Of a DNA stretch of 64,000 nt, positions 53,614 to 61,932 are shown in pieces. Numbering within the stretch: position 1 is the first letter of the stretch; the number at the start of each line of letters is the position of its first letter. The notes beneath the pieces are model-generated. The model ran no database searches. It saw nothing but the letters and a program-made list of their open reading frames with translations, and had not been told where the DNA came from. Made by a program: the position numbers and the translations under genes. The stretch is taken from positions 57,365 through 121,364 of the forward strand of contig JBOFLF010000004.1 in NCBI GenBank assembly GCA_051657715.1. The letters are read 5' to 3'. The DNA comes from JBOFBH01 sp051657715 (GTDB taxonomy: Bacteria > Actinomycetota > Actinomycetes > Actinomycetales > Angustibacteraceae).

Positions 53614-53631
53614 CTGGTGGCTGCCCACCAG
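53614..53631 (+). other. Hairpin in the atpD-atpC gap
   Basis: CTGGTGG (53614-53620) and CCACCAG (53625-53631) form a 7-bp stem with loop CTGC, 52 bp after the atpD stop. The whole gap 53563-53814 has no gene. The hairpin may reduce read-through or stabilise the upstream transcript. Confidence 0.45.
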
Positions 53632-53814
53632 TTCCTGCCATCAACCTGATTGCTGCGATCGGGCGTGGTGCTGGCTGCGTCGAGACACGTGGCTCAGGTG
53701 TCGGCGCCGGGGGTCCGCGGCTTCGAGACGTTGGTGGTGGTGACGCGGGTGTCACGGTCTGTCCCCACGAGCCGGTATTGTTGCGGTAGAAGCCATCGAC
53801 GAAAGGATCCACCG

Positions 53815-54084
53815 GTGCCGCTCACCGTCGAACTCGTGGCCGCCGATCGCACGGTGTGGACCGGCGAGGCAGGTGAGGTGGTGGCCCGGACGGTGGACGG
53901 GGAGTTGGGCATCCTGCCAGGTCACGCCCCATTGCTGGGGGTGCTCGTTGAGGGTGACGTGCGGATCAGTGGGTCCACCCAGCCGGTGACCGCGCGGGTC
54001 GACAGCGGGTTCCTGTCCGTGGACCACGACCGAGTCACCATCGTTGCGGAGAGCGCCAGCGTAGGCGCTGATCCATCGAGCTGA
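53815..54084 (+). CDS. atpC: F-type ATP synthase subunit epsilon (short form)
   Basis: 89-residue protein made up mainly of the N-terminal beta-sandwich domain (MPLTVELVAADRTVWTGEAGEVV, TVDGELGILPGHAPLLGVL); the C-terminal two-helix domain that inhibits ATP hydrolysis in other bacteria is missing, since the protein ends at AESASVGADPSS. Typical epsilon is 120-140 residues. GTG at 53815 follows GAAAGGATCC. Separated from atpD by 252 bp, and 14 bp before the DUF2550 gene. Confidence 0.93.
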   Translation: MPLTVELVAADRTVWTGEAGEVVARTVDGELGILPGHAPLLGVLVEGDVRISGSTQPVTARVDSGFLSVDHDRVTIVAESASVGADPSS

Positions 54085-54098
54085 CCGGGGCACCGATC

Positions 54099-54542
54099 GT
54101 GGACGACCTCATCATTCCCCTTGAGGTCGCGGCTGCCCTCGTGCTGCTGTTGCTCATAGCGTTGGTAGCCGTCGTGGTTCGGCGGCGCTGGCTAAGTCGA
54201 GGTCTCGGAGCTTTTGACTGCTCGTTACGGACGAGCGACCGGCCGCACGGCAAGGGGTGGAAGCTCGGGGTGGCGCGCTACGGGCCGGATGAGGTGGAGT
54301 GGTTTCGGGTCTTCGATTTATCACCTCGTCCACGGAGTGTGCTACCGCGGGCCGGTTTGGTCGTCCAGGACCGTCGTCAGCCTCAAGGGGTAGAGGCGCT
54401 GGCGGTCATGACAGGGTTCGTGGTGGTCCGTTGTCAGCGAGCGGGCGGCGTGGTGGAGTTGGCGATGAGCGAGGACTCGTATACCGGCTTCGCCTCCTGG
54501 GCCGAGGCCGGTCCACCAGGTCAGAACGTCTCAGTGGCCTGA
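54099..54542 (+). CDS. DUF2550 family membrane protein
   Basis: 147 residues. One N-terminal membrane helix (IIPLEVAAALVLLLLIALVAVVV) and a small cytoplasmic domain with GAFDCSLR and KGWKLGVARYGPDEVEWFRVF. It matches the conserved protein found right after atpC in mycobacteria (Rv1312) and other actinobacteria. Function unknown. GTG at 54099. Confidence 0.88.
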   Translation: MDDLIIPLEVAAALVLLLLIALVAVVVRRRWLSRGLGAFDCSLRTSDRPHGKGWKLGVARYGPDEVEWFRVFDLSPRPRSVLPRAGLVVQDRRQPQGVEALAVMTGFVVVRCQRAGGVVELAMSEDSYTGFASWAEAGPPGQNVSVA

Positions 54543-54564
54543 TCGCGACAACCCGATCGCGACA

Positions 54565-54584
54565 GGCCCCATCGTGTCGGGGCC
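54565..54584. terminator. Hairpin at the end of the atp operon
   Basis: GGCCCC (54565-54570) pairs with GGGGCC (54579-54584). A further 10-bp palindrome CCCGATCGGG lies at 54597-54606. Both are between the DUF2550 stop and the convergent adenosyltransferase stop at 54666, so they probably terminate in both directions. Confidence 0.55.
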
Positions 54585-54665
54585 ATCGTGACGTGGCCCG
54601 ATCGGGTGACGAGGTCTCATCGTGGCGGAGCCGTCCGCGACGTTTCCCGAGGAAGCGTCGATTGA

Positions 54666-55349
54666 CTAACTAGGGGATTCGTCAGTGAGGCGTACGGACT
54701 CCGTAGGGTCATGCGGCTGAGGTTGGTCCGGCTTGGCGTCCGATGCCAGGGCGGCGTCATCGCGATCCGCGCCAGGTTTCCACAGAACCTCCGGTGCCTC
54801 GGCCGACTGGTTGACGAATCGGCCGAGGATGAACAACAAGTCGGACAGGCGGTTGAGGTAGCGGGCGGTCAACGGACTCACCCCGCCATCCGCTTCGGCG
54901 CCGTAGCGGTCGATCGCTGCCCAGGCGGATCGTTCCGCGCGACGCGCGACCGTGCGGGCTACGTGCAGATACGCGCTGCCGACGGTGCCACCGGCCAGGA
55001 TGAACGAGCGCAGGGTTGGCAAGGAGTGGCCGAAGCGGTCGCAGTGCTGTTCCAGCTCCCCGATCCACGGCTCCTGAACTCGCAGGGGTGGGTGCTCGTA
55101 CGACGTGGCGAGTGGAGTGCACAGATCAGCGCCGACGTCGAACAGGTCGTTCTGGATGCGCTGCAGCAGCGCGATGACGTCGCCCGGTAGCTCACCACAG
55201 GTGATCGCCACGCCCAGCGCCGCGCCGGTCTCGTCGCAGTCCGCGTACGCCACCAGCCTCGGGTCGGTCTTGGTGGTACGAGTGAAATCGCCGAGGGCTG
55301 TGGTGCCGTCGTCACCGGTGCGGGTGTAGATGCGGGAGAGCACGACCAT
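54666..55349 (-). CDS. ATP:cob(I)alamin adenosyltransferase, PduO type
   Basis: Makes adenosylcobalamin. N-terminal ATP-binding motif RIYTRTGDDGTTALGDFTR, R-rich motif VARRAERSAWAAI and NRLSDLLFILGRFVNQ identify the PduO family. Length 227 aa, with a ~35-residue acidic C-terminal tail. GTG/ATG start at 55349. The gap upstream is only 57 bp to the next gene's stop, and I see no cobalamin riboswitch. Same gene is found near atpC in mycobacteria. Confidence 0.94.
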   Translation of the reverse strand: MVVLSRIYTRTGDDGTTALGDFTRTTKTDPRLVAYADCDETGAALGVAITCGELPGDVIALLQRIQNDLFDVGADLCTPLATSYEHPPLRVQEPWIGELEQHCDRFGHSLPTLRSFILAGGTVGSAYLHVARTVARRAERSAWAAIDRYGAEADGGVSPLTARYLNRLSDLLFILGRFVNQSAEAPEVLWKPGADRDDAALASDAKPDQPQPHDPTESVRLTDESPS

Positions 55350-55406
55350 ACGTCCACTCTAGGCGCACCCCACTCCGGCGGACGTCGGGTGACCGCCGGT
55401 GCCTCG

Positions 55407-55733
55407 TCAGCGAGGTTCGCGCAGCAGCGCCCGAGCCGTGCGAGCCTCGTCCCGGAACACCAGGACCCGGGGGCCTTCAGTCGTGGACGCGAGGGTGGCC
55501 CGCAGGCCCTGACCGACCAACCGGGATCGGATCAACTCGGCCTCGGCGAAGCTGGCCGGTTCGGCGACCGGCTCCAGCAGGCCGTAGTCCGCCGGATCCC
55601 CCGGGCGGGTGGGTCGGATCGCCACCGAACGGCCCCGGCGGAAGGTCCAGCGCAGCAGGATGATCAGCACTCCGACCGCGACGAACGCGAGCAGTGGGCC
55701 GTATACGAACGAGTAGCTGCCCCAACCTGGCAC
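55407..55733 (-). CDS. Small membrane protein, actinobacterial hypothetical
   Basis: 108 residues from the GTG at 55733: one membrane helix (YGPLLAFVAVGVLIILLRWTF), an Arg-rich turn, then ADYGLLEPVAEPASFAEAELIRSRLVGQGLRATLASTTEGPRVLVFRDEARTARALL, a small alpha-beta domain. The open frame reaches 55832, but that start would overlap the divergent dehydrogenase gene. Similar proteins are common next to the adenosyltransferase gene in actinobacteria. Function unknown. Confidence 0.65.
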   Translation of the reverse strand: MPGWGSYSFVYGPLLAFVAVGVLIILLRWTFRRGRSVAIRPTRPGDPADYGLLEPVAEPASFAEAELIRSRLVGQGLRATLASTTEGPRVLVFRDEARTARALLREPR

Positions 55734-55801
55734 CTGCTCAGTGTGCGCCGACGGGACCGGAAGAGCCAGCGATCCGGAGGTCGCATCGATAACCTGCGGC
55801 C

Positions 55802-56683
55802 ATGTCTTCCACTCCCGCGGCCATGTCGCCATCCCAGCAGATCACCGTTGTCGGAGCCGGCTTGATGGGCTCCGGCATCGCTCAGGTCAGCGCCACCGCT
55901 GGGATGAGCGTGGTGCTGCACGACCGCACCGGCGACGACCTGGCTCGCGGTCGGTCCGCGATCGAGGCGTCGTTGCGCCGCTTCGTCGCCAAGGACAGGG
56001 TCACCCAGCAGGACGCGGACGCGGCGCTCGCCCGCATCACCACTACGACTGACCTGGAGGCTGCTGCTGACAGCGCGGTGGTCGTCGAGGCGGTCTTCGA
56101 GGACATCGACGTCAAGACCGAGGTGTTCACCCAGCTGGACCAGATCTGTCGGCAGGATGCGGTGCTGGCGACCAACACCTCGGCGATCCCGATCACCCGG
56201 ATCGCCGCGGCCACCGCGCGACCGGAGTCCGTGGTCGGGACGCATTTCTTCTCACCCGTCCCGATGATGCAGCTGTGCGAGCTGGTCCGCGGCTACCGCA
56301 CCAGTGATCTCACCCTCGCCCGGGCTCGCCAGTTCGCCGAAGCCACCGGCAAGACCTGCATCGTGGTCAACCGAGACGTCGCCGGGTTCGTCACCACCCG
56401 GCTGATCTGCGCGCTGGTGATGGAAGCGGTGCAGCTGTGCGACTCCGGGGTGGCCACCGCCGAGGACATCGACACGGCCTGTCGGCTCGGTTTCGGCCAT
56501 CCGATGGGACCGCTGGCGACCACCGACCTGACTGGGGTGGACATCCTGCGCAACGCCACCCGGGCCATTTACGCCGAGTCCCAGGACGAGAAGTTCGCTC
56601 CCCCGGAGCTGTTGAACCGGATGGTCGCCGCGGGCGACCTGGGCCGCAAGTCCGGGCAGGGCTTCTACACCCACGACGGGTGA
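55802..56683 (+). CDS. 3-hydroxybutyryl-CoA dehydrogenase
   Basis: NAD-dependent 3-hydroxyacyl-CoA dehydrogenase (FadB2/PaaH/Hbd type), 293 residues. Rossmann motif ITVVGAGLMGSGIAQVSA, then LATNTSAIPITRIAAATARP, the catalytic His in VGTHFFSPVPMMQLCELV, and FVTTRLICALVMEA and GHPMGPLATTDLTGVDI of the C-terminal dimerisation domain. Start ATG 55802, or 55823. Likely in short-chain fatty-acid or polyhydroxybutyrate metabolism. Confidence 0.93.
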   Translation: MSSTPAAMSPSQQITVVGAGLMGSGIAQVSATAGMSVVLHDRTGDDLARGRSAIEASLRRFVAKDRVTQQDADAALARITTTTDLEAAADSAVVVEAVFEDIDVKTEVFTQLDQICRQDAVLATNTSAIPITRIAAATARPESVVGTHFFSPVPMMQLCELVRGYRTSDLTLARARQFAEATGKTCIVVNRDVAGFVTTRLICALVMEAVQLCDSGVATAEDIDTACRLGFGHPMGPLATTDLTGVDILRNATRAIYAESQDEKFAPPELLNRMVAAGDLGRKSGQGFYTHDG

Positions 56684-56780
56684 TGCCGCCAGTACCCGCG
56701 TGACGGCCGTCGCAAGGCGCCCTTCGGACGCGATCGGGGGGTGCGACACCACGTAACCAGGCTCCAGGCAGGATGGTGCC

Positions 56781-58655
56781 GTGGAGATCGCGCTGTCACT
56801 GGTCGCGCTGGTGCTCGTGGTGGTCGGCGTGGCCGGCGCCGCCGGGCGGGTCGGGATTCCGGCGCCGTTGCTGCTGGTCGGTGTCGGCGTGGTCGGCGGG
56901 TATCTGCCGTTCGTGCCGGACATCGAGCTGGAACCCGAGCTGGTCCTGGTCGGCCTGCTGCCCCCCTTGCTGTACGCGGCAGCGATCCGCACGTCGCTGG
57001 TGGACTTCCGAGCCAACCGGATGGCTATTGGGCTGCTGTCCGTCGGGGCCACGTTGTTCACCACGGTGGTCGTCGCCGTGATCGCGTGGTGGGTGATCCC
57101 GCCTCCGTTCTCGATCGCTGCCGCGTTCGCGTTGGGCGCGGTGGTCGCGCCGCCGGACGCCGTCGCGGCCACCGCCGTCGCCCGACGGATCGGCATGCCC
57201 CGACGGATCGTGGCCATCCTGGAGGGAGAAAGCCTGGTCAACGACGCCACGGCGCTGGTGGCGTTGAACACCGCGCGGACGGCGATCGTCACCAGCATCG
57301 GGGTGTGGGCGGTGGTGCGGGACTTCGCGGTCGCGGCGGTCGGCGGGGTGCTGATCGGTCTTGCCGTCGGGTGGGCGGTGGCTTACGTGCGGCGTCGGGT
57401 GGACGACCCGGTGCTGGACACCTCGATCTCGTTCGTCGCCCCGTTCCTGGCGTTCATCGCCGCGGAGAATAAGTGGATCCACGCCTCCGGCGTCCTGGCT
57501 GTCGTTGTCACCGGCCTGATGCTCGGACACCAGGCTCACCGGCTGCAGTCCGGGGCGTCCCGGCTGGCGGAGCAGAGCACCTGGCGCACCCTGCAGTTCT
57601 TGCTGGAGAACACGGTCTTCTTGCTGATCGGCCTGCAGCTGCCCGTGGTGGTGGACGCGGCCCGTCAGGACGTCGGCGGCGGGTCGTTGTTGCTGATCAG
57701 CCTGGTAGTCCTGGCCGCGGTACTGGGGTCGCGGTTCATCTGGGTGTTCGGCACGTACGGGTTGCGCCGGCTGAACCGCCGGCCCAGCGCGGACGGCTGG
57801 ACCGCGCGTACCTCGATCGTGGTGTCCTGGGCCGGTATGCGCGGCGTGGTGAGTATCGCCGCCGCGTTCGCGCTGCCCGAGGACACCCCGCGCAGGGGAC
57901 TGCTGCTGTTCGCCGCGTTCGTCGTGGTGGTCGGAACGCTGGTGCTGCAGGGCCTTTCGCTGCCCTGGCTGACCCGCCAGCTGCGGCTTCCGGGTCCGGA
58001 CCCGGCGGAGGACGCCCTGGCTGAGGCCGCGTTGCTGCACGAGGTCGCGCGAGCCGGTGGCGACCGGTTGGACGCCGAGCGAACCGACGCCGATCCCGAG
58101 CAGGTGGTGGCACAGCTTCGGGTCAAGGTCCAGCAGCGCGCCGACCAGGCGTGGGAGCGGCTGGGGCGCTCGCACACCGAGTACGAGCCGCCGACCGCGG
58201 CGTACCTGCGGCTGCGGCTGGCCATGATCGAGTCGGAGCGACAGGCCCTGGTGGCCGCTCGGGACTCCGGTCGCTACGACGACGACGTGCTGCGGTCCGT
58301 CGCGACCATGCTGGACGTCGAGGAGTCGCTGCTGGACCGCAGCGAGGTGCTGGCCCGGCCGGTCGACGGCACCCGGCTGGCGCCAGCCCGATCGGTGCAG
58401 CACTGCGAGCACCTGGAGCAGGCTCCGACCGCCGTCCAGCCCAGCAGCCTCGACGGGTGCGAGGACTGCTTGCGGGAGGGCATCACCTGGGTGCACCTGC
58501 GGCTCTGCCTGACCTGCGGGTACGTCGGGTGCTGTGACACCTCACCGCGCCAGCACGCCACCGCTCATTTCCACGACGCCCAGCACCCGGTGATGCGCAG
58601 CTTTGAACCACACGAGTACTGGCGCTGGTGTTTCGTGGACGAGGTGCTCGGCTGA
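56781..58655 (+). CDS. CPA1 Na+/H+ antiporter fused to a UBP-type zinc finger
   Basis: 624 residues. The first ~410 form 12 or so membrane segments of the NhaP/CPA1 family with the ion-site motifs VAPPDAVAATAV and EGESLVNDATALV. A cytoplasmic helical region (residues ~420-540) follows. The last ~85 residues are a zinc-finger UBP domain: HCEHLEQ, CEDCLREGITWVHLRLCLTCGYVGCCD, then HATAHFHDAQHPV. This combination occurs in other actinobacteria. In eukaryotes such fingers bind the ubiquitin C-terminus; here the ligand is unknown. GTG or ATG at 56781; it converges with the NOS gene, 28 bp apart. Confidence 0.9.
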   Translation: MEIALSLVALVLVVVGVAGAAGRVGIPAPLLLVGVGVVGGYLPFVPDIELEPELVLVGLLPPLLYAAAIRTSLVDFRANRMAIGLLSVGATLFTTVVVAVIAWWVIPPPFSIAAAFALGAVVAPPDAVAATAVARRIGMPRRIVAILEGESLVNDATALVALNTARTAIVTSIGVWAVVRDFAVAAVGGVLIGLAVGWAVAYVRRRVDDPVLDTSISFVAPFLAFIAAENKWIHASGVLAVVVTGLMLGHQAHRLQSGASRLAEQSTWRTLQFLLENTVFLLIGLQLPVVVDAARQDVGGGSLLLISLVVLAAVLGSRFIWVFGTYGLRRLNRRPSADGWTARTSIVVSWAGMRGVVSIAAAFALPEDTPRRGLLLFAAFVVVVGTLVLQGLSLPWLTRQLRLPGPDPAEDALAEAALLHEVARAGGDRLDAERTDADPEQVVAQLRVKVQQRADQAWERLGRSHTEYEPPTAAYLRLRLAMIESERQALVAARDSGRYDDDVLRSVATMLDVEESLLDRSEVLARPVDGTRLAPARSVQHCEHLEQAPTAVQPSSLDGCEDCLREGITWVHLRLCLTCGYVGCCDTSPRQHATAHFHDAQHPVMRSFEPHEYWRWCFVDEVLG

Positions 58656-58683
58656 GTGCGAACGACGCTACCGGCCAGCGGCC

Positions 58684-59790
58684 TCACGCCAACCGGTGCT
58701 GGTCCACCTGCGCTGGCGCGTCCTCCCGGGGTCGATATCGAGGAAAAGCAGTAGGGGTGGCTTGGTCGCCGTACCGGTGGTAGACGGTGGTCGGGTAGTA
58801 GGGCGGGACGATCCACGACCAGTCCTCGGGGACGGACCGACCGGCCCGGCGTTCGCGGTCGCAGTGCCGCAAGTACATCTCGGACTCCTGCTCCGGATCC
58901 GACAGCCGTGCCCCGGCTCGGTCGAAGGAGAACACCACGGCCACGTGCAGCTCGTGGACGGCTCGGGCGCGCCACAGGGTCCGCGGAGTCGAGGTGTCCA
59001 GGCCGAGTGCGTCCGCGACGGCTGGCAGTTGGTCGTACCGGTCGGGATCGCAGAGGTCTCGGTGCGCGATCTCGGTCGACAAGTACCATCCGCCAAAGAC
59101 GCAGGGCAGCTCGATCGGCTCGGTGCTCGGGGTCGGGCCGGCGGCCACCTGCAACGGCATGTCGCTGATCGCCGGGACGGCGTACCACCGCAGACCGAGG
59201 CGACTGATTTCGGGGTGCTCGGGGTGCACGATCGGCACCTGCAGGACGACGTCCTCGGGCAGCTCGTGCACACTCACCCCGCTGGGCGTGCGGACGAGCA
59301 GGGGGAGGGTGTCCCACCGGCTTCGGATGCGGGTGGAGGACGTGTCGGGGCGCCCGCCCGGCCACCCCAGCGCCAGCGCCTGGTTGGTGAGCTCGACGTT
59401 CTTTGGATCGCCCACAACGGCGGTGCCCGCGCTCTGGTACCCGGCGTAGCCGATCAGCTGGTCGTTGAGGACTCGCACGCCCGGGTCGAGCACCGTGACC
59501 GCTGGCCGGACCTGGCCGCCGTTCGTCGAGAACCGCAGGTGCTCCACCAGGACGTCGAACACGTCCGCCGGTTCGGTGACTCCGCGTCGATCGAACACGT
59601 TCAGCGAGTTCCAGTACAGGCGTCCGATGCATCGTTCGGCGAGCCGCCACGCCTCCTTGGCCGCTCGTTCGAGATCTGCCGCGGTCGGTGCGGTGGCAAG
59701 TCCACGGGGTTGCCGGGAGTCGGCCGCTGGTCGTGGGGCGAAGGGTCGGGAGGTCTGGTGCGGGCAGCTGGTATGGGTACCGGGCAGCAT
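58684..59790 (-). CDS. nos: Bacterial nitric oxide synthase oxygenase
   Basis: Haem enzyme oxidising L-arginine to citrulline and NO, with electrons from a separate reductase. The haem-ligating Cys54 is in AERCIGRLYWNSLNVFDRR; further motifs are YAGYQ, GDPKNVELTNQALALGW, WYAVPAISDMPLQVAAG, CVFGGWYLSTEIAHRDLCD (substrate-binding Glu in STEI), ELHVAVVFSFDRAG and DWSWIVPPYYPTTVYHRYG. Length 368 aa equals bacterial NOS; there is no reductase domain. The ATG at 59790 is preceded by AGGAGGTGA that overlaps the globin stop codon, so translation is coupled to the globin gene. Confidence 0.92.
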   Translation of the reverse strand: MLPGTHTSCPHQTSRPFAPRPAADSRQPRGLATAPTAADLERAAKEAWRLAERCIGRLYWNSLNVFDRRGVTEPADVFDVLVEHLRFSTNGGQVRPAVTVLDPGVRVLNDQLIGYAGYQSAGTAVVGDPKNVELTNQALALGWPGGRPDTSSTRIRSRWDTLPLLVRTPSGVSVHELPEDVVLQVPIVHPEHPEISRLGLRWYAVPAISDMPLQVAAGPTPSTEPIELPCVFGGWYLSTEIAHRDLCDPDRYDQLPAVADALGLDTSTPRTLWRARAVHELHVAVVFSFDRAGARLSDPEQESEMYLRHCDRERRAGRSVPEDWSWIVPPYYPTTVYHRYGDQATPTAFPRYRPREDAPAQVDQHRLA

Positions 59791-59794
59791 CAGG

Positions 59795-60406
59795 TCACCT
59801 CCTGTCGGTCGGTGGTCCCGGGTCGATCGGATCTGCCGCCCAGTACTCGTCCGGCCAGCTGGCCTCGCCGTCCGCGGTGGCTGAATCTGGGCTCGTGGAC
59901 GTCGATGGGGGCAGATGCGACGACATGGAGTCAGGTGTCGAGACGGAGTCGGCCATCGAGGACTCGGCGCCGCTGAGCATCACGTCGCGAACCCACTGGT
60001 AGAACTCGACCCACGCGGAGCTCTGCATCGGCTCCAGTCGGCCATCCCCGAGCAGGTCCCGGGCGGCGGTCAACATGGCTTGCCCCACCGCCTGGTAGTG
60101 CTCGGGCTCGACGCCGTACTGCACGTGCCGAGCGCCCAGCTGCCGCAGGTACAGCTCCACGTCCGGCTCTTCGCACCGCTCGACGGCGGTCACCAGGGCC
60201 TGCGTCATGCGCACCTGCTGGGGCGACAGGTCATGGGGAAAGATCGCCCGCACCTGCGGAACCATCTCGAACAACGTGGTGTAGAAGGTCGCCGCAAGCT
60301 CTTCGGGGCGGTCGGCGATCCGCCGCATGGTGGCCCGTACTTGTCGGAGCGTCTGGTCGCTCGGCCGTTCCAACGCCGGCTCCGCAACTCCGTGTGACGT
60401 GGTCAC
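59795..60406 (-). CDS. Single-domain globin (flavohaemoglobin-like)
   Basis: 203 residues. The N-terminal ~145 are a globin of the FHb/VHb family: LRQVRATMRRIADRPEELAATFYTTLFEMVPQVRAIFP with the B10 Tyr in FYTTLF, E7 Gln in LSPQQVRMTQAL, and proximal F8 His in LGARHVQYGVEPEHYQAVG. No flavin or NAD domain follows; the C-terminal ~55 residues are a Ser/Thr/Pro-rich tail. GTG at 60406 follows GAGGAG. It is the first gene of the pair with NOS, 4 bp apart. Likely role: NO dioxygenation or oxygen supply, using an external reductase. Confidence 0.9.
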   Translation of the reverse strand: MTTSHGVAEPALERPSDQTLRQVRATMRRIADRPEELAATFYTTLFEMVPQVRAIFPHDLSPQQVRMTQALVTAVERCEEPDVELYLRQLGARHVQYGVEPEHYQAVGQAMLTAARDLLGDGRLEPMQSSAWVEFYQWVRDVMLSGAESSMADSVSTPDSMSSHLPPSTSTSPDSATADGEASWPDEYWAADPIDPGPPTDRR

Positions 60407-60884
60407 CGCACTCCTCGAACGTTGATCTGCACGACAGTCCTCCGGTTTCGTCTGCGGTGGTACGAGCCAGCGGCGCCTTTGTCGCTACTAGTGAACTTAA
60501 CGACACTCTTCGTATTTATGAGTCTTGAGCGATCAGCCGTGAGTCAACCAGTTGTCGCTGCACGTCATCAAGGCCTGATTCGTCGGGTTGCCCAACTTTT
60601 TCACCGAACCGCCATGACCTACTTGCGGTTCAAGGGAAAGACATGACGGTCTTCTCGCGGTGACCATCCCTCCGGGTCGCTGCTGAAGTCCGCACTTGTC
60701 AGCGATTTGTCGAGCCGGCGTGCGAAGTCCAGACGCAGGACGACCCGAGCTCGTGCGCGGCACTCGTGCCCCGATACAGCCTCCAGGCCGAACGGCTGCC
60801 GAGGAGCGTGAGGGTCGGATCGCTGTTGAAGGGTCTGAAGGATTCGGGATGTCCGCGGAAATGGTGGACGGTTAGGCTGCTGGG
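60407..60884. promoter_or_regulatory. 478-bp divergent region between globin and LigD-like gene
   Basis: This is locally AT-richer than the window, around 60485-60545 (for example CGTATTTATGAGTC), and probably contains the promoters of the globin-NOS operon and of the polymerase gene. An inverted repeat GAACCGC (60606-60612) / GCGGTTC (60625-60631) is present. A 74-residue plus-strand ORF (60422-60646) has no recognisable features. I found no clear NsrR-type or NorR-type site. Confidence 0.5.
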
Positions 60885-61862
60885 GTGGCGACCGCGTCGG
60901 GCTCAGCCGCGGCGGTCGAGCTCGCCGTCGGGGAGCGAACTATCCGACTGTCCAACCCGGAGCGGGTCTACTTCCCGACTACTGGCGCCACCAAGCTGGA
61001 CCTCGCTCGTTACTACCTCGCGGTCGCCGACGGGATCGTCCGGGCGCTGCGGGAGCGACCCTGCATGATGCACCGCTTTCCCGAGGGGCTGGCCGGGGAG
61101 AAGGTGCACCAGAAGCGGGTGCCTCGGGGCGCACCGGACTGGGTGGAGACGGTCCGGGTGCACTTTCCCCGGTATGGGCGGCACGCGGACGAGCTGTGCG
61201 TGACCGAGCCGGCCAGCGTGCTCTGGGCTGTCCAGATGTCCACGGTCGAGTTTCACCCGTGGAACTCCCGGCGTACCGACACCGAGCACCCCGACGAGTG
61301 GCGGATCGACCTGGACCCCATGCCGCAGTGCGGATTCGACGTGGTCCGAGAGGTGGCGCAGGTCGTCCACGAGGTGCTGGACGAGCTGGGCATCCGCGGT
61401 TGGCCCAAGACCTCCGGCGGCAACGGGCTGCACGTCTACGTCCGGATCGAGCCGCGGTGGGGGTTCACCGATGTGCGACGGGCCGGGTTGGCGTTCGCCC
61501 GGGAGGTGGCGCGCCGACATCCGCGGGTGACCACCACCTGGTGGCGCAAGGACCGCGACCCGGCTGCGCTGTTCGTCGACTACAACCAGAACGCCCGGGA
61601 CCACACCATCGCCAGTGCGTACTCGGTGCGCGGCGTGCCCACCGCCACAGTGTCCGCGCCGATCCGCTGGGACGAGGTCGCCGATGTCGAGCCGGCGGCC
61701 CTCACCCTCGCCACGATGCCGGCGCGGTTCGAGCGGCTCGGCGACCTGCACGCCGGCATCGACGATGTCGCGTACTCCTTGGATCCGTTGCTGGAGTGGG
61801 CCGATCGCGACGAAGCAGCTGGGGACGCCGACCCAAGCGAGGACAGCCCGGGTGGGAGTTGA
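60885..61862 (+). CDS. Stand-alone LigD-type DNA polymerase/primase
   Basis: 325-residue archaeo-eukaryotic primase-like polymerase domain as found in LigD, without ligase or nuclease domains. The metal-binding DxD is in WRIDLDPMPQCGF, followed by KTSGGNGLHVYVRI (with the conserved His) and the third acidic residue in ALFVDYNQN. FPEGLAGEKVHQKRVPRGAP is the template/primer-binding basic loop region. GTG at 60885. Similar stand-alone proteins (mycobacterial PolD1/PolD2) incorporate ribonucleotides in repair. No ku or ligD gene is in this window. Confidence 0.88.
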   Translation: MATASGSAAAVELAVGERTIRLSNPERVYFPTTGATKLDLARYYLAVADGIVRALRERPCMMHRFPEGLAGEKVHQKRVPRGAPDWVETVRVHFPRYGRHADELCVTEPASVLWAVQMSTVEFHPWNSRRTDTEHPDEWRIDLDPMPQCGFDVVREVAQVVHEVLDELGIRGWPKTSGGNGLHVYVRIEPRWGFTDVRRAGLAFAREVARRHPRVTTTWWRKDRDPAALFVDYNQNARDHTIASAYSVRGVPTATVSAPIRWDEVADVEPAALTLATMPARFERLGDLHAGIDDVAYSLDPLLEWADRDEAAGDADPSEDSPGGS

Positions 61863-61894
61863 CGAGGGACCTGGTCGGGCTAGACCGATCCGTG

Positions 61895-61932
61895 GCACCG
61901 GACCACGAGGTCCGCCTGGTCGTCCGGTGCCG
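61895..61932 (+). terminator. Inverted repeat after the LigD-like gene
   Basis: GGCACCGGAC (61895-61904) and its exact complement (61923-61932) with an inner GGACC/GGTCC pair (61901-61905, 61910-61914) competing for the same bases. It is 32 bp after the polymerase stop. The remaining gap to 62172 shows no gene. Confidence 0.6.

Noticed and set aside
55350..55406. Cobalamin riboswitch before the adenosyltransferase
   Set aside because: The gap is 57 bp, too short, and no B12-box sequence is seen.
60422..60646. 74-residue plus-strand ORF in the globin upstream region
   Set aside because: No ribosome-binding site or recognisable motif; it lies in the probable promoter region of the divergent genes.
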